From assembly GCF_030397575.1 (NCBI RefSeq), contig NZ_JAPNXS010000004.1, positions 124,001-188,000 on the forward strand: a DNA stretch of 64,000 bases. The letters are read 5' to 3'. Under the pieces are notes generated by a model that had not been told where the DNA came from, ran no database searches, and saw nothing but the letters and a program-made list of their open reading frames with translations. The translations under genes and the position numbers were made by a program. Source of the stretch: Psychromonas sp. 14N.309.X.WAT.B.A12. Its GTDB lineage: Bacteria > Pseudomonadota > Gammaproteobacteria > Enterobacterales > Psychromonadaceae. Shown here piece by piece: positions 25,066 through 37,387 of the stretch; position 1 is the stretch's first letter; every line of letters starts with the position of its first letter.

Positions 25066-26454
25066 TTAACCACGTACAACCATCACACGGAATTTTCTGC
25101 CTTTTAATTTACCTTCGCTCAGTTTTTTGAAGGCAATTTTTAAATGCTCACGACTAACGGCCACATAAGACCAGAAATCAGAAACAGAAATCTTACCGAC
25201 TTGTTGTCCTGTAATGCCATCGTTTCCAGTTAATGCGCCCACAATGTCACCAGGACGAATTTTTTGTTTTTTGCCACCCTCAATACGGATGGTAACCATT
25301 TCTGATGGTGCAGGCACAACGTCTAAAAAGCTCGCATCAGGTAATTCACTGGCGCTAATATTACGATCTAAAATATCTTCTAATAACTTGATACGGTAAT
25401 CATCTTTGTTGCTGTAGAAGGTAAATGCAAGACCTTTACTGCCTGCTCGTCCGGTACGTCCCACACGGTGAACGTGAACTTCTTGATCGTGTGCGACATG
25501 AAAATTAAACACTGCGCTTAAATTATCAATGTCTAAACCTCGTGCTGCTACGTCGGTTGCAACTAAGACACGTGCGCTTTTATTAGCAAAACGAATTAAA
25601 GCTTGATCGCGATCTTTTTGTTCTAAGTCACCGTGTAACGCTAACGCGCTGTAACCGCGGTTAGCCAGTTCTTCAGCTACCTCTTGCACTTCACGTTTAG
25701 TGTTACAAAAGACCACACTTGAGTCAGGTTGATAGCGGTTAAGTAATAAACGTAACGCTAACATACGCTCTTGATTATTTTGCACCGAATAGAAGGTTTG
25801 CTCAATACTCGCATTATCATGGGTTGCAGCCACAGTTACCTGCTTTGGCTCGGTTAATATACGCTTGGCAATTTGTTGAATGCCTTCTGGGTAAGTGGCA
25901 CTGAATAAAAGCGTTTGTCGTTGTTTCGGACAATGTTCAATAACAGTATCAATCGCATCTTGAAAGCCCATCTCTAGCATACGATCTGCTTCATCAAGCA
26001 CCAAAACAGATAAGTTTTGTAAGTTTAGTGAGCCACGTTTTAAATGGTCTTGAATACGTCCTGGTGTGCCAACAATAATATGTGCACCATGCTCTAGCGA
26101 CCCCGCCTGTGGACCTAATGGTGTACCACCACATAATGTCAGTACTTTAATATTATGAATAGCGCGTGCTAATTTTCGAATTTCAGCGGCTACTTGGTCG
26201 GCTAGTTCTCGAGTTGGGCAAATCACTAACGACTGAATATTAAATTGCTTAACACGTAAGTGATGTAAAATACCTAGGGTAAATGCCGCAGTTTTACCTG
26301 ATCCGGTTTTACCTTGTGCAATAACATCTTCACCTTTTAAAATAAGTGGTAAAGATTGCGCCTGTATCTCAGTCATCTGCTGATAATTTAATGATTCTAG
26401 GTTGCTTAAAAGGCTCTTTGATAAAGGCAAACTTGCAAAAGAGGTGTCACTCAC
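25066..26454 (-). CDS. dbpA: ATP-dependent RNA helicase DbpA
   Basis: A 462-residue DEAD-box helicase: Q motif (QMTEIQAQSLP), Walker A AQGKTGSGKTAAF, VLDEADRML, SATYPE, and HRVGRTGRAG in the second RecA domain. A C-terminal RNA-binding domain (about 385-462) has the DbpA arrangement KQKIRPGDIVGALTGNDGI, which targets 23S rRNA hairpin 92. It assists late assembly of the 50S subunit. It appears to be a single-gene unit upstream of ptsG on the same strand. Confidence 0.95.
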   Translation of the reverse strand: MSDTSFASLPLSKSLLSNLESLNYQQMTEIQAQSLPLILKGEDVIAQGKTGSGKTAAFTLGILHHLRVKQFNIQSLVICPTRELADQVAAEIRKLARAIHNIKVLTLCGGTPLGPQAGSLEHGAHIIVGTPGRIQDHLKRGSLNLQNLSVLVLDEADRMLEMGFQDAIDTVIEHCPKQRQTLLFSATYPEGIQQIAKRILTEPKQVTVAATHDNASIEQTFYSVQNNQERMLALRLLLNRYQPDSSVVFCNTKREVQEVAEELANRGYSALALHGDLEQKDRDQALIRFANKSARVLVATDVAARGLDIDNLSAVFNFHVAHDQEVHVHRVGRTGRAGSKGLAFTFYSNKDDYRIKLLEDILDRNISASELPDASFLDVVPAPSEMVTIRIEGGKKQKIRPGDIVGALTGNDGITGQQVGKISVSDFWSYVAVSREHLKIAFKKLSEGKLKGRKFRVMVVRG

Positions 26455-26649
26455 GATAATAATTTCCTGATCGGCTAATAATGACCGCTACAATAACAGT
26501 TTGTGGGGTGGTGAACAAAATTATTAGGTCAAAATACAGTATTACTTACAAGGTGATGGAAAAAGCTACTTTGAGGGGCAATCAAAAATTAGTTGATTAA
26601 GTGACCAAAGCACAAATTCGTGACTTTGGCCGGCAAATTGAAATTTAAG

Positions 26650-26997
26650 TTATAGTTGTGGTGCGTCGAAGTTAGCGGGTTGATCGCTATAAACACATAC
26701 ATTGTGAGCTTCCACTAAGCCGTCTTCGGCAACACATTGTTGTTCAAAAAATGCCACTATCTCTTTTCGTTGACAATGTGCTTCAAAAGCTGCTTTATTT
26801 GCCCAAATTTCATTAAATACAAAGGGAAAGCTTTCACCTGTCGCGAAAGGATTATCTATTTGTCTTGTAACCAAGTATTGAATACAACCATCTTCGCGTT
26901 GAGAGTTAGGCTCTAGTGATTGAAGTACCTTGAATAACTGCTCTTCTTTGTCTGGTTTAGGGCGAAACATAGCGATGCAATAAATTTTTTGTGACAT
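26650..26997 (-). CDS. Antibiotic biosynthesis monooxygenase (ABM/YgiN-like) family protein
   Basis: A 115-residue ferredoxin-like alpha+beta protein of the ABM family: N-terminal strand IYCIAMFRPKPDKEEQL, then NSQREDGCIQY and FVFNEIWANKAAFEAHCQ. Relatives include quinol monooxygenase YgiN and many uncharacterised dimeric oxygenases; the substrate cannot be read from sequence. It is flanked by gaps of 195 bp and 289 bp, so it is probably transcribed alone. Confidence 0.8.
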   Translation of the reverse strand: MSQKIYCIAMFRPKPDKEEQLFKVLQSLEPNSQREDGCIQYLVTRQIDNPFATGESFPFVFNEIWANKAAFEAHCQRKEIVAFFEQQCVAEDGLVEAHNVCVYSDQPANFDAPQL

Positions 26998-27286
26998 TAT
27001 TTTTCCTCTATCGGGACAGATACATCATAGGATGTATGTTTAATACATTGTGAGCTAAATAGTGGTATGACGCGTATCAATAATATCAACGTCATTCTGA
27101 ATATTGTTATAGGTCTAGCGTATTTCACTTAACCTTTACTGTATGATATTAAAATACACTGATGATATTGAGCTTAATTCTAGGTATTTAATACGCATTA
27201 CAGAGTCTTTGTCTTATTTGTTAAACAACCAGTTACTATCATTTATACCAAGCATTTAAATCTATTTTTTATTTAAGGAAGTTAAC

Positions 27287-28228
27287 ATGGATATCTTATT
27301 GGAATACGTACTGAATATACAAGTGTTTATCTTGATATTAGTGGTGATCATTTTAAAGAAATCAATTATTTTTGTACCACAAAATCGAGCCTATTTAATT
27401 GAGCGTTTTGGTAAGTATCAGTCAACACGTGAAGCAGGTTTAAATTTTTTAGTGCCATTTATTGATCATATTGGTGCAAACCGTTCTTTGAAAGAACAAG
27501 CGGTTGATGTACCAAGCCAAAGTGCTATTACACGAGATAACATCTCATTGAGTGTGGATGGCGTATTATTCTTCCGAGTATTAGACCCGTATAAAGCTAC
27601 TTATGGGGTTGATGATTATGTGTTTGCTGTGACGCAATTATCACAAACTACGATGCGTTCAGAGTTGGGTAAAATGGAGTTAGATAAAACCTTTGAAGAG
27701 CGTGATGTATTAAATACTAATATTGTTGCATCAATTAACGAAGCTGCTGGCCCTTGGGGCATTCAGGTCTTACGTTACGAAATTAAAGATATCGTACCAC
27801 CAACAACCGTCATGGAAGCCATGGAAACTCAAATGAAAGCAGAGCGTGTTAAACGTGCTCAAATTTTGGAGTCAGAAGGTGATCGCCAAGCGGCTATTAA
27901 CGTTGCGGAAGGGCAAAAACAATCAGTAGTATTACAAGCACAGGCTGAAAAAGAAGAGCAAGTATTACGTGCACAAGGTGAAGCAGAAGCGATCATTGCT
28001 GTTGCAGAAGCACAAGCTGAAGCATTAAATAAAGTAGGTGAAGCTGCGAATACAGAATCAGGTCAAAAAGCGATTCAGTTAGACCTCGCAACCAAAGCGA
28101 TTCAAGCTAAAGCGGCCATTGCCAAGGAATCTTCAGTAGTACTGCTGCCTGATAGCGGCAATGATGCAGCTTCAATGGTAGCGCAAGCAATGACAATAAT
28201 TACTAGCTTGAATAATAATAAAGGCTAA
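27287..28228 (+). CDS. qmcA: SPFH/band 7 membrane protein (QmcA type)
   Basis: A 313-residue stomatin/prohibitin-type protein: N-terminal membrane helix (residues 8-28), band 7 domain beginning FVPQNRAYLIERFGKY, then an Ala/Glu/Gln-rich coiled coil (about 185-260). It forms oligomers in membrane microdomains and is linked with FtsH-type quality control in E. coli (QmcA). AAGGAAG precedes the ATG by 7 bases. The nfeD gene follows after 2 bp, the usual pairing for this family. Confidence 0.9.
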   Translation: MDILLEYVLNIQVFILILVVIILKKSIIFVPQNRAYLIERFGKYQSTREAGLNFLVPFIDHIGANRSLKEQAVDVPSQSAITRDNISLSVDGVLFFRVLDPYKATYGVDDYVFAVTQLSQTTMRSELGKMELDKTFEERDVLNTNIVASINEAAGPWGIQVLRYEIKDIVPPTTVMEAMETQMKAERVKRAQILESEGDRQAAINVAEGQKQSVVLQAQAEKEEQVLRAQGEAEAIIAVAEAQAEALNKVGEAANTESGQKAIQLDLATKAIQAKAAIAKESSVVLLPDSGNDAASMVAQAMTIITSLNNNKG

Positions 28229-28230
28229 TT

Positions 28231-28683
28231 ATGGAATATCTACTGGCACACCTCCCGCAAACACTCGTCGTACTAGGCTTGATCTTTTTAGTGATTGAGG
28301 TCTTAGTGTTGGGCTTCTCAACTTTTGTTTTATTATTTGTTGGTATAGGTACCATTGTTACTGGTTTATTAATGGCACTAGGTTTTTTACCTGAAACATT
28401 AGTAAACGCATTACTCGCGACGGCGGTTTTATCGTCGTTGGTGGCTTTAGTGAGTTGGCAGCCCATGAAGCGTATGCAGAACAAAGTAGAATCTCATCAA
28501 GTCGATAACGGTATGGTAGGAGAAACATTCACCTTAGAGGAAGATCTACTGGTAGGCAAAACAGTGAATCATCGATATTCAGGAATTGATTGGCAAGTGA
28601 AATCTAAACAAGCTTTATCGGCAGGCACTGAAGTTAAGATAGTCAATATGCAAGTGGGTGTATTAACGGTGGAATCGGTTTAG
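28231..28683 (+). CDS. NfeD-family membrane protein (YbbK-like)
   Basis: A 150-residue partner of the SPFH protein: two or three N-terminal transmembrane helices (about residues 8-75) and a C-terminal OB-fold (about 85-150; MVGETFTLEEDL, RYSGIDWQVKS). This is the short NfeD1b type without a protease domain. It is thought to interact with the adjacent band 7 protein. It ends before a strong bidirectional terminator. Confidence 0.88.
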   Translation: MEYLLAHLPQTLVVLGLIFLVIEVLVLGFSTFVLLFVGIGTIVTGLLMALGFLPETLVNALLATAVLSSLVALVSWQPMKRMQNKVESHQVDNGMVGETFTLEEDLLVGKTVNHRYSGIDWQVKSKQALSAGTEVKIVNMQVGVLTVESV

Positions 28684-28755
28684 TTCAGATGGTTTTGATT
28701 AACAATAAAGTTAAGTGAACAGTAGATGTAATTTAACGACACTCATTCAGCCAAA

Positions 28756-28790
28756 AATAAAGCCGATAATTATATCGGCTTTATTGTTTT
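28756..28790. terminator. Bidirectional terminator between nfeD and efpL
   Basis: Perfect 13-bp arms AATAAAGCCGATA (28756-28768) and TATCGGCTTTATT (28773-28785) with a 4-base loop, T-rich on both strands. It lies between convergent genes. Confidence 0.85.
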
Positions 28791-28819
28791 AGCTGTTATG
28801 GGGTAACTAATCGCTAGGA

Positions 28820-29386
28820 TTAAGCACGACCCATGAATTTCTTTTCTGTAGTGTTCACACGGATTTTATCACCCGTTGAAATGTGCTCTGGTACTTGTAC
28901 TGTCAATCCTGTTGTTAAGATTGCTGGTTTAGTACGTGCCGTCGCAGAGCCGCCTTTGATTGATGGGTCAGTTTCTGTGATAGTTAAATCAACACTTGCA
29001 GGTAACTCAACACCTACTGGTGCACCATCAACGATAACTACTTGTAAACCTTGTGTATTTTCATCAATGAATAATACTTCTTCAGCGATGCTTTCTTTGT
29101 TTAAGTTATAAGGAGTGTAGTCTTCGTTATCCATGAAGACATACTCTTCACCGTCAATGTAAGAAAACATAACATTACGACGAATTAAGTCAGCCAAAGT
29201 TAACATGTCGCTGTCTTTGAACGTTTCATCGGTTTTTGCGCCAGTTACAACATCGTACATACGCATACGGTATAAACTACCTCCAGCACGCCCTTGTGGG
29301 ACAGAACGTTCGATGTCTTTGATAATGTAAACGCTGTTATTAAATTCAATCGCGGTGTTTTTCTTGATATCACTTGCCTTAGGCAT
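28820..29386 (-). CDS. yeiP: Elongation factor P-like protein EfpL (YeiP)
   Basis: A 188-residue three-domain EF-P paralogue that follows E. coli YeiP/EfpL closely (MPKASDIKK at the start, [29 protein letters not shown] at the end). The tip loop carries R33 (PQGRAGG), the arginine typical of EfpL in place of the modified lysine of EF-P. It helps ribosomes through stalling sequences. AAGGAAAG precedes the ATG. It follows tusE by 23 bp, so the two may be co-transcribed. Confidence 0.92.
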   Translation of the reverse strand: MPKASDIKKNTAIEFNNSVYIIKDIERSVPQGRAGGSLYRMRMYDVVTGAKTDETFKDSDMLTLADLIRRNVMFSYIDGEEYVFMDNEDYTPYNLNKESIAEEVLFIDENTQGLQVVIVDGAPVGVELPASVDLTITETDPSIKGGSATARTKPAILTTGLTVQVPEHISTGDKIRVNTTEKKFMGRA

Positions 29387-29409
29387 CTTATCTTTCCTTT
29401 ATTAAGTAC

Positions 29410-29736
29410 TTAAATACATCTAGCAGGTTTTGGTAAACCGGCTATTTTCGTGGCTTGCTTTGCAGGACCATCGGGGAATAATTTATACAGGTAACGACTA
29501 CTGATTTTATCTTTACCATATTTATTTTGCATTGCTTTTACTAGGGCTCTAATCGCTGGAGAAGTATTAAACTCTTCATAAAATTCGCGTACAAAGTAAA
29601 CCACTTGCCAGTGTTCATCTGTCATTGTAATTGTTTCTATATTTGCAATTGATTCCGCTAAGGCAAGATCCCATTGAGTGGAATCGAGCAAGTAACCTTG
29701 GGCATCTGTTGCAATTTCTTGACCATTAAAAAGCAA
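29410..29736 (-). CDS. tusE: Sulfur relay protein TusE
   Basis: A DsrC-family protein of 108 residues that transfers persulfide sulfur from TusBCD to MnmA for 2-thiouridine synthesis in tRNA. The C-terminus [18 protein letters not shown] has the conserved sulfur-carrying penultimate cysteine, and [15 protein letters not shown] is typical. I choose a TTG start at 29736: AGAGGAAG lies 6-8 bases upstream and the protein then aligns end to end with E. coli TusE (MLFNGQEI versus MLIFEGKEI). The frame extends to another TTG at 29775 without support. Confidence 0.92.
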   Translation of the reverse strand: MLFNGQEIATDAQGYLLDSTQWDLALAESIANIETITMTDEHWQVVYFVREFYEEFNTSPAIRALVKAMQNKYGKDKISSRYLYKLFPDGPAKQATKIAGLPKPARCI

Positions 29737-29829
29737 GTTGTCTTCCTCTAATCTTTGGGCGCTTGATTGCTGCAAAATTCTATAATAAAAGTCGCAAATT
29801 TCCTATCTTAAAAGCACGCTTAAGCTTGT

Positions 29830-32025
29830 CTACTGTGCATTGAGTCTATTTTTCTCATTAGCACTTTCAATCTTGGCTAATAATAACTGTATATCCATTG
29901 CTGAAAATGCAATCAACCTTAGTTGCTCAACAATTAACTTAGCTTCATCAGACATATTTTGTTTGTATTTCTCAAAGCTATCAATGTCGATTTTAGTGTC
30001 CGATGATTGTTTTAATTCAGGACGGTAGGTATATAAAATTTGTTGCGATGTTGCCTCAAATAACTCTGATAACACGGCTAATTCAGTTACAGATTCTATT
30101 TTATGGCGATGCGATGAGAGTGCGGCAATATAACAACATAAAGCATCACATCGATTAACCAACCCATAGACTTCTTTTTTAAGGTGTTGTTTAGAGTTGG
30201 GTTCAAACAACATGCTTTGCCAAGCATTGGTTAACGCAGAATCAGATTTAAAAGCGGCAAAACGGGTTTGACGGAAGATAATACTTTCGCTTCGACCAAA
30301 CTGATACTGCTGAGCAACTTGCTTAAAATAACGGCTCGTTTTTAAAAGGTGGTTATTTACCAAGCCAGGAAAACGTTTAAATTGCCAGTCGGGATAGATA
30401 ATACTAATGGCCGCAAAGCTCAAGGCACAACCAATTAAGGTTTCATAAATACGAGCGTATAAAAACGCGACACCAGAAGGAGCCAATAGATTTGTTAAGA
30501 TCATTACCATGATAGTAATAAAAATAACCGCGAGTCCATAATTGGTTTTGACATAGGTGATAAATAAAAATGCAGCTAAAACCATTAGTACACTTTGTGA
30601 AACAGTTCCGTGCAGAAAATAGAAGATGGGGAAGCTGAGCAAAATACCTAATAAGGTGCCAAAGCTTCTTAACATTAATCGCTTTCGTGTTTCACTAAAG
30701 CTAGGTTGGCAAACAAATAAAACGGTTGGTAATATCCAGTAGCCATTATTGAGGTTGAACTTAGCTTGAATCGCAAAGGCGATTACTAATGACACACTTA
30801 TACGAACGGCATGTTTATAAACAGGTGTTTTTTGTTGGTAAGCTTTGTATAGCACCTTCCAAAATGAACGTGGTAATTGTTGTTCGTTATCTACAATAAT
30901 TGGATGTTGTTGCGATTTAACATCGGTTAAAGACATTAATAATGCATCTATCCCATTTAAATTGTCATAGATTGCCTGTAATGCTTGCATTGCTTCCTGG
31001 TTATTATCGAACAATTGTAATTTTTGTTTTAATAATAACAGTTGATCTGACAAGGCTTGAACTGTCCACTTTAATCGCTTGCTATGTAGATACGGTTTTT
31101 TATCTTTAATACAGCTACCAACTTGATGACAATCGCTACTAAGTTGTAATAATAGCTGGTGGAAACCTTCTAAAATCTGACTACGCCCAAAGGTATGCTC
31201 TAGTTGACTGTATAGATATTGACTGGCACAAATGCGTTCATGGATTTGCTCTGCAACGAGGTAATATTGATTAAGGCGTGCTAACTCCTGTTGGCGCCTA
31301 TTGGCTTGGTATTGGCCTTTTACCATATCTTTAGAAGAAGCTAAGCGAGCCACAATACTAATATTTAATACTGCTAATTTTTGTCTAGTATCGGTAATCG
31401 CCTGTCGAGAGTTTCCTTTTTGAGTATCGAACAATTCCGATTTTTGTAATTGATAGCGGCTTAATGCATAAAATAACTGTGCTAATTGTTCGCGCAGTGT
31501 TCGGTTAGGGCTCAAATGTGACCAAGCAATAGCAAACAGTCCGTACCATAAAGCACCTAAGGCTAATAGTAGTGGGGATTCAAACCATGCAGCCTCTGGT
31601 TGATGGCCAATCAGGGTATAAATAGCAATAAGGATTGCACCAAATCCAATACGGCTATAGTGCATACCTAAACTTGCTAACATCATAAAGGCAAAAGTAG
31701 ATACCCCTAAACCCGCTGCAAATAAAAAAGGGTAGGGTAAAAGCAATTCAACGCTCGATGAAGCTACAAAGAAGCAGGCAATGACAGTTGCTATAAACTT
31801 TTGTCTATCTTTAGTGTTCTCATCAACCTCTACAATAGCTGACGCTAACACACCTAAACATAATGATAGCGAAATTGCTAAACTTGATTGTTTAAAGAAA
31901 CCAAATTGTAGATCAAAAATAGCAGGGACAAATACACAAGCCATTGCGATTACAATTCTAAAGCCGGAATGGGTATTAGAATCTGTAACTAGGCGTCTGA
32001 GCATTAAAGTAAAAGAGTGTTGCAT
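29830..32025 (-). CDS. yccS: YccS/YhfK-type FUSC-family inner membrane protein
   Basis: A 731-residue protein with two membrane blocks (about residues 20-180 and 395-540), each of about six helices, and soluble domains between and after them. This is the YccS/FUSC layout (VLYKAYQQKTPVYKHAVRISVSL begins the second block). It is related to aromatic-acid exporters, but its substrate is unknown. It lies upstream of tusE on the same strand with a 93-bp gap; a yccS-tusE neighbourhood is also seen in enterobacteria. Confidence 0.88.
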   Translation of the reverse strand: MQHSFTLMLRRLVTDSNTHSGFRIVIAMACVFVPAIFDLQFGFFKQSSLAISLSLCLGVLASAIVEVDENTKDRQKFIATVIACFFVASSSVELLLPYPFLFAAGLGVSTFAFMMLASLGMHYSRIGFGAILIAIYTLIGHQPEAAWFESPLLLALGALWYGLFAIAWSHLSPNRTLREQLAQLFYALSRYQLQKSELFDTQKGNSRQAITDTRQKLAVLNISIVARLASSKDMVKGQYQANRRQQELARLNQYYLVAEQIHERICASQYLYSQLEHTFGRSQILEGFHQLLLQLSSDCHQVGSCIKDKKPYLHSKRLKWTVQALSDQLLLLKQKLQLFDNNQEAMQALQAIYDNLNGIDALLMSLTDVKSQQHPIIVDNEQQLPRSFWKVLYKAYQQKTPVYKHAVRISVSLVIAFAIQAKFNLNNGYWILPTVLFVCQPSFSETRKRLMLRSFGTLLGILLSFPIFYFLHGTVSQSVLMVLAAFLFITYVKTNYGLAVIFITIMVMILTNLLAPSGVAFLYARIYETLIGCALSFAAISIIYPDWQFKRFPGLVNNHLLKTSRYFKQVAQQYQFGRSESIIFRQTRFAAFKSDSALTNAWQSMLFEPNSKQHLKKEVYGLVNRCDALCCYIAALSSHRHKIESVTELAVLSELFEATSQQILYTYRPELKQSSDTKIDIDSFEKYKQNMSDEAKLIVEQLRLIAFSAMDIQLLLAKIESANEKNRLNAQ

Positions 32026-32355
32026 GCAAGACTTCTCATGAGAGTGAAATGGGTCAAATAGAAAGGTTATTTTATACTAATCAGATAAATTAATAGATCT
32101 AATTTCTTATTCATTTAAGCATATTTTGATGACAAAAAATGAGCCTATAGCGAGTCTCTTAATGATCATTTTCAAGCTGCGCATTATAGACATTATCAGG
32201 ATCAGAATGAAATAGTAAAAATCCTCACAATCAAAGGGATAATTTGAACTTTTAAGGTTTATTTTTAGTTATTAAATTTTGTATGTTTGGTGTGACTTCT
32301 TAAGTGAGTTTTGCGACAATAGCGAGAATTTCTTAACTACAAAGAGTATTGCTTG
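32026..32355. other. Divergent intergenic region yccS/folD
   Basis: About 330 bp, AT-rich, holding the two divergent promoters. I see no clear operator, riboswitch or small ORF in it. Confidence 0.4.
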
Positions 32356-33210
32356 ATGTCTGCACAAATCATTGATGGGAAAGCGATTGCGGCTAAGGTT
32401 ACTGATAAAGTAACTGAAGGTGTGAAAGCACGTATAGCAAAGGGCCTTCGCGCTCCCGGTCTCGCTGTTGTGTTAGTAGGTGGTGATCCTGCTTCACAAA
32501 TTTATGTTCAAAGTAAACGTCGTACTTGTGAAAAAGTTGGTTTTACATCTAAAGCCTATGACCTACCTGACACTACCACACAAGATGAGTTATTGGCTTT
32601 GATCGATCAGCTTAATGATGATGACAGCATTGATGGTATTTTAGTGCAATTCCCATTACCAAAATCATTAGATGAAACGCTAGTGGTTGAACGTATTCAA
32701 CCAAGCAAAGACGTAGATGGCTTCCATCCTTATAACGTAGGGCGTTTAGCGCAACGTATTCCTAAATTACGCTCTTGTACGCCACGTGGTATGATCACTA
32801 TGCTAGAAACTATCGATGTTGACCTACATGGCAAACATGCAGTAGTAGTCGGGGCTTCTAATATCGTTGGTCGTCCAATGACTTTAGAGTTATTGTTAGC
32901 GGGCTGTACAACAACGACTTGTCATCGTTTTACGACTGACTTAGAGCATCATGTGCGCCAAGCGGATATTTTGGTCGTTGCTCGCGGTAAAGCTAACTTT
33001 ATTCCTGGTGAATGGGTTAAGAAAGGTGCGATCGTACTTGATGTAGGTATTAACCGTCTAGAGAATGGTAAAATTACTGGTGATGTTGATTTTGAAGTAG
33101 CTAAAGAAAGAGCTGCGTACATTTCGCCTGTACCAGGTGGTGTTGGCCCAATGACAGTGGCTACTCTGATTGAAAATACGTTATTTGCTTGTAACGAATT
33201 TCATTCATAA
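32356..33210 (+). CDS. folD: Bifunctional methylenetetrahydrofolate dehydrogenase/cyclohydrolase FolD
   Basis: A 284-residue cytosolic enzyme interconverting 5,10-methylene-, 5,10-methenyl- and 10-formyl-tetrahydrofolate. Active-site Y50 and K54 ([14 protein letters not shown]), [10 protein letters not shown], the cofactor-binding [12 protein letters not shown] and C-terminal [14 protein letters not shown] are all intact. The ATG at 32356 follows an AAAGAG sequence. It is a single gene with its own terminator. Confidence 0.97.
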   Translation: MSAQIIDGKAIAAKVTDKVTEGVKARIAKGLRAPGLAVVLVGGDPASQIYVQSKRRTCEKVGFTSKAYDLPDTTTQDELLALIDQLNDDDSIDGILVQFPLPKSLDETLVVERIQPSKDVDGFHPYNVGRLAQRIPKLRSCTPRGMITMLETIDVDLHGKHAVVVGASNIVGRPMTLELLLAGCTTTTCHRFTTDLEHHVRQADILVVARGKANFIPGEWVKKGAIVLDVGINRLENGKITGDVDFEVAKERAAYISPVPGGVGPMTVATLIENTLFACNEFHS

Positions 33211-33236
33211 TTAGTGAGTTTATTTAAGTTAGTAAT

Positions 33237-33264
33237 AAAAAAGACTGCCTAGGCAGTCTTTTTT
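33237..33264. terminator. Bidirectional terminator between folD and trxB
   Basis: A perfect palindrome (AAGACTGCCT/AGGCAGTCTT at 33241-33260) flanked by A4 and T4, serving both convergent genes. Confidence 0.9.
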
Positions 33265-33290
33265 GTATCAGAGCCAAAATAGCGGATTAA

Positions 33291-34412
<1,122 letters not shown>

Positions 34413-34426
34413 TTATTATCTACTAA

Positions 34427-37387
34427 TTATAATGATGTTTTAACTGTTTCACTACTTGAACGGTTACTAGCAAAAGAGCTACCAGCTTGTTGTGATGCTT
34501 TCACAATCGCTTGACGTTCAGTCGCTGCAACGATCTTTATCTCTTTAGAAAGATCTAAAGGCTCTGAAATCGTTTTAACCATAGCTGAAGTTGATAAGCC
34601 TTTAGCGATACTGACCGTACCCGTTTTACCTATTACAGTGTCAACTGGTGTTGATTTAACCGGTGCTGCTTCAACGGCTACTGGCGTCTCTTGTTCAGTT
34701 GATACTGGAGATACTTCCGTAGGCGCTTCTTCTACCGTTTCAACTTCAGGTGCCGATTCAGGTGTTACAATAATTGGCTCTGGTGTTTCTTCAACGACTA
34801 CAGTTTCAACTGGCTTAGCTTGCTCAGGTACAGTTTCTGCTGGTGCTGCCGCTTTTTCTGCTAACGGTAAGATTTTTTGAGCAGGAGTGACTACAGAATT
34901 TTCAACACTTTTTTGCAGCTTTTCAGCTTCTTGTTGAGGGGCTTCAGTTGGAGCAATGCTATCTACTGTTTCTGCCACTGGCGCTGCTGATTGCACTTTT
35001 GGTGCTTCAACTTGCTCTGTTTCAGTCTCAGGATAGCGTGATGTTACTGCTTCTTTAGCTGAATCATTCTGTTGATCGCGCTTATTACGTTGGCCATTGT
35101 TACGTAGGTAACGAGAGCGACGTTGTGGAATTTCAACCGGTGTATACGCTTCTTCTGTATTCGCTGTTACTTCTTCTGCGACTACTTCCGTTGCTTTATC
35201 TTCAACGTTAGGCACTGGTTGCTTTTTCGTTTCTTTAGCGGCTTCAGGTGCTTTTTTAGCTTTGTTTTTAGCTTTTGGCTTTTTAGGCTCAGCGGCTTTA
35301 ACAGGAACTTCATTGCTGACGTTAGCTGCGTCATTTACGTTCGTTTCAACAGCATTTTCAGGCTGTTGCACACGTACTTTTTTACGCATATTGCGACGTT
35401 TACGACGTGCTACGATCACTTCTTGGTTATTACCTTTCTCGTTATTATCTTGAGCTGGTTTTCCTTCGCTTTCGTATTTTTTAGCTTGTTGCGTTGGTTT
35501 ACGATCTGATGGTTTACGATTATTTCGACGCTCATTTGAGTGCTCAGCCGATTTGTCATTGCGGTTATTACGCTGACGATTACGGTTTTGATTACCTTTA
35601 TTATTGCGTGGATTACGTGTCGGCTCTTTTTTAGTTTGTGGCTCTGGTTGAGGTGTTTTCTCTACTTCAACTTTTGGCTCGGCACTAAAGAACTTAACGA
35701 TAGACTGAATCAATTTAGCAACAAAAGAAGGCGATTGCTCAGCAGCTTTCACTGGTGCATTCGGTTTAACTTCTGCTTGTGGTGTTGCATCTTTCTTCGG
35801 CGCACTGAAGCCATTTAATAGTGGCTCTTCAAGCTCTTCATGTTCTTTCTGGGCACTGTTTGGAATGTATACCGTATGTTGCTTCTCAAGTGCATCATAG
35901 TTGATATCTTCTTTACCATCTTTACGCGTGCGCTTAACTTCGAAGTGCGGCGTTAATAGGTTGGCATCAGGCACGATATACACTTCACAGCCGTGACGGT
36001 TTTCAATTTTAGCGACTGCTTTACGTTTTTCATTAAGCAGATAAGCTGCAACAGCTACCGGTACACGCGCTTGAATCTGTGCTGTGTTTTCTTTTAGGCC
36101 TTCTTCTTCGATTAAACGAAGAATCGCTAATGATAATGAGTCATTATCGCGAATAGTACCTTGACCATGACAACGGGGACATACACGAGACGCTGATTCA
36201 CCTAAAGAAGGGCGAATACGCTGGCGTGACATCTCCATTAAACCAAAGCGAGAGATACGACCTAATTGGATACGAGCTCTATCTTGACGAACAGATTCTC
36301 GCATTCTATTCTCAACTTCACGTTGGTGGCGGGCAGGGGTCATATCGATGAAATCGATCACCACTAAACCACCTAAATCACGTAAACGTAATTGGCGTGC
36401 AATTTCTTCTGCTGCTTCTAAGTTAGTGTTAAAGGCAGTTTCTTCGATGTCTCCACCACGTGTAGCACGTGCAGAGTTGATATCTATTGAAGTTAATGCT
36501 TCAGTTGGGTCAATAACAATTGAACCACCTGATGGTAGACGCACTTCACGTTGAAATGCCGATTCAATTTGGCTTTCAACTTGATAGTGAGTAAATAATG
36601 GAATTTCACCTTGGTATAGTTTTAAACGGTTAACGTAGTCTGGACGTACCATTTCAATGTGGCTTTTAGCCAGCTCGAAGGTTTTAGCGTGGTCAATAAC
36701 GATTTCGCCAATATCACGACGAAGATAGTCACGAATAGAGCGTACAATGACATTACTTTCACGGTGAATTAAGAAGGGTGCTGCTTTGGTTTTTGATGCT
36801 TGATCAATGGCTTGCCAATGATTAACCAGTACATTTAAATCCCATTCAAGTTCTTCAGCTGATTTGCCAACACCTGCGGTACGAACGATTAATCCCATAC
36901 CTTTAGGTAATTTAAGATCAGATAAAGCTGCTTTTAACTCGGTACGGTCATCTCCTTCGATACGACGTGAAATACCGCCAGCACGAGGATTATTTGGCAT
37001 TAATACTAAGTAACTACCAGCTAAACTAATGAAAGTAGTTAAGGCAGCGCCTTTATTACCACGTTCCTCTTTTTCTATTTGAATAATTACTTCCTGGCCT
37101 TCTTTAATCACATCCTTAATGTTTGGGCGGCCTTTGAATGAATATCCTTCTGGGAAGTAGTTACGTGCAATCTCTTTAAGTGGTAAAAAACCGTGACGTT
37201 CTGCGCCGTAGTCTACAAATGCAGCTTCTAAACTTGCTTCTACACGTGTGATTTTACCCTTATAAATATTTGCTTTCTTTTGTTCGTGACCAGGACTTTC
37301 AATATCAAGATCATACAGCTTTTGCCCATCGACGAGGGCTACACGTAACTCTTCTGCTTGAGTTGCGTTGATTAACATTCTTTTCAT
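34427..37387 (-). CDS. rne: Ribonuclease E
   Basis: A 986-residue endoribonuclease, slightly shorter than the E. coli enzyme (1061). The catalytic half (1-510) follows E. coli RNase E closely: S1 domain, RNase H-like and 5'-sensor regions, the Mg-binding D302 and D345, and the Zn-link CPRC (403-406). The C-terminal half is disordered. An amphipathic membrane-targeting helix (about 552-570, [15 protein letters not shown]) is followed by arginine-rich RNA-binding stretches (about 580-670) and a long Pro/Glu/Val-rich tail. It is the scaffold of the RNA degradosome. The gene is divergent from rluC, as in enterobacteria. Confidence 0.96.
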   Translation of the reverse strand: MKRMLINATQAEELRVALVDGQKLYDLDIESPGHEQKKANIYKGKITRVEASLEAAFVDYGAERHGFLPLKEIARNYFPEGYSFKGRPNIKDVIKEGQEVIIQIEKEERGNKGAALTTFISLAGSYLVLMPNNPRAGGISRRIEGDDRTELKAALSDLKLPKGMGLIVRTAGVGKSAEELEWDLNVLVNHWQAIDQASKTKAAPFLIHRESNVIVRSIRDYLRRDIGEIVIDHAKTFELAKSHIEMVRPDYVNRLKLYQGEIPLFTHYQVESQIESAFQREVRLPSGGSIVIDPTEALTSIDINSARATRGGDIEETAFNTNLEAAEEIARQLRLRDLGGLVVIDFIDMTPARHQREVENRMRESVRQDRARIQLGRISRFGLMEMSRQRIRPSLGESASRVCPRCHGQGTIRDNDSLSLAILRLIEEEGLKENTAQIQARVPVAVAAYLLNEKRKAVAKIENRHGCEVYIVPDANLLTPHFEVKRTRKDGKEDINYDALEKQHTVYIPNSAQKEHEELEEPLLNGFSAPKKDATPQAEVKPNAPVKAAEQSPSFVAKLIQSIVKFFSAEPKVEVEKTPQPEPQTKKEPTRNPRNNKGNQNRNRQRNNRNDKSAEHSNERRNNRKPSDRKPTQQAKKYESEGKPAQDNNEKGNNQEVIVARRKRRNMRKKVRVQQPENAVETNVNDAANVSNEVPVKAAEPKKPKAKNKAKKAPEAAKETKKQPVPNVEDKATEVVAEEVTANTEEAYTPVEIPQRRSRYLRNNGQRNKRDQQNDSAKEAVTSRYPETETEQVEAPKVQSAAPVAETVDSIAPTEAPQQEAEKLQKSVENSVVTPAQKILPLAEKAAAPAETVPEQAKPVETVVVEETPEPIIVTPESAPEVETVEEAPTEVSPVSTEQETPVAVEAAPVKSTPVDTVIGKTGTVSIAKGLSTSAMVKTISEPLDLSKEIKIVAATERQAIVKASQQAGSSFASNRSSSETVKTSL

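Noticed and set aside
34638-36554. Several plus-strand ORFs of 60-130 codons opposite rne
   Set aside because: Shadow frames of the rne coding sequence, with compositions expected from antisense of Pro/Glu/Arg-rich repeats.
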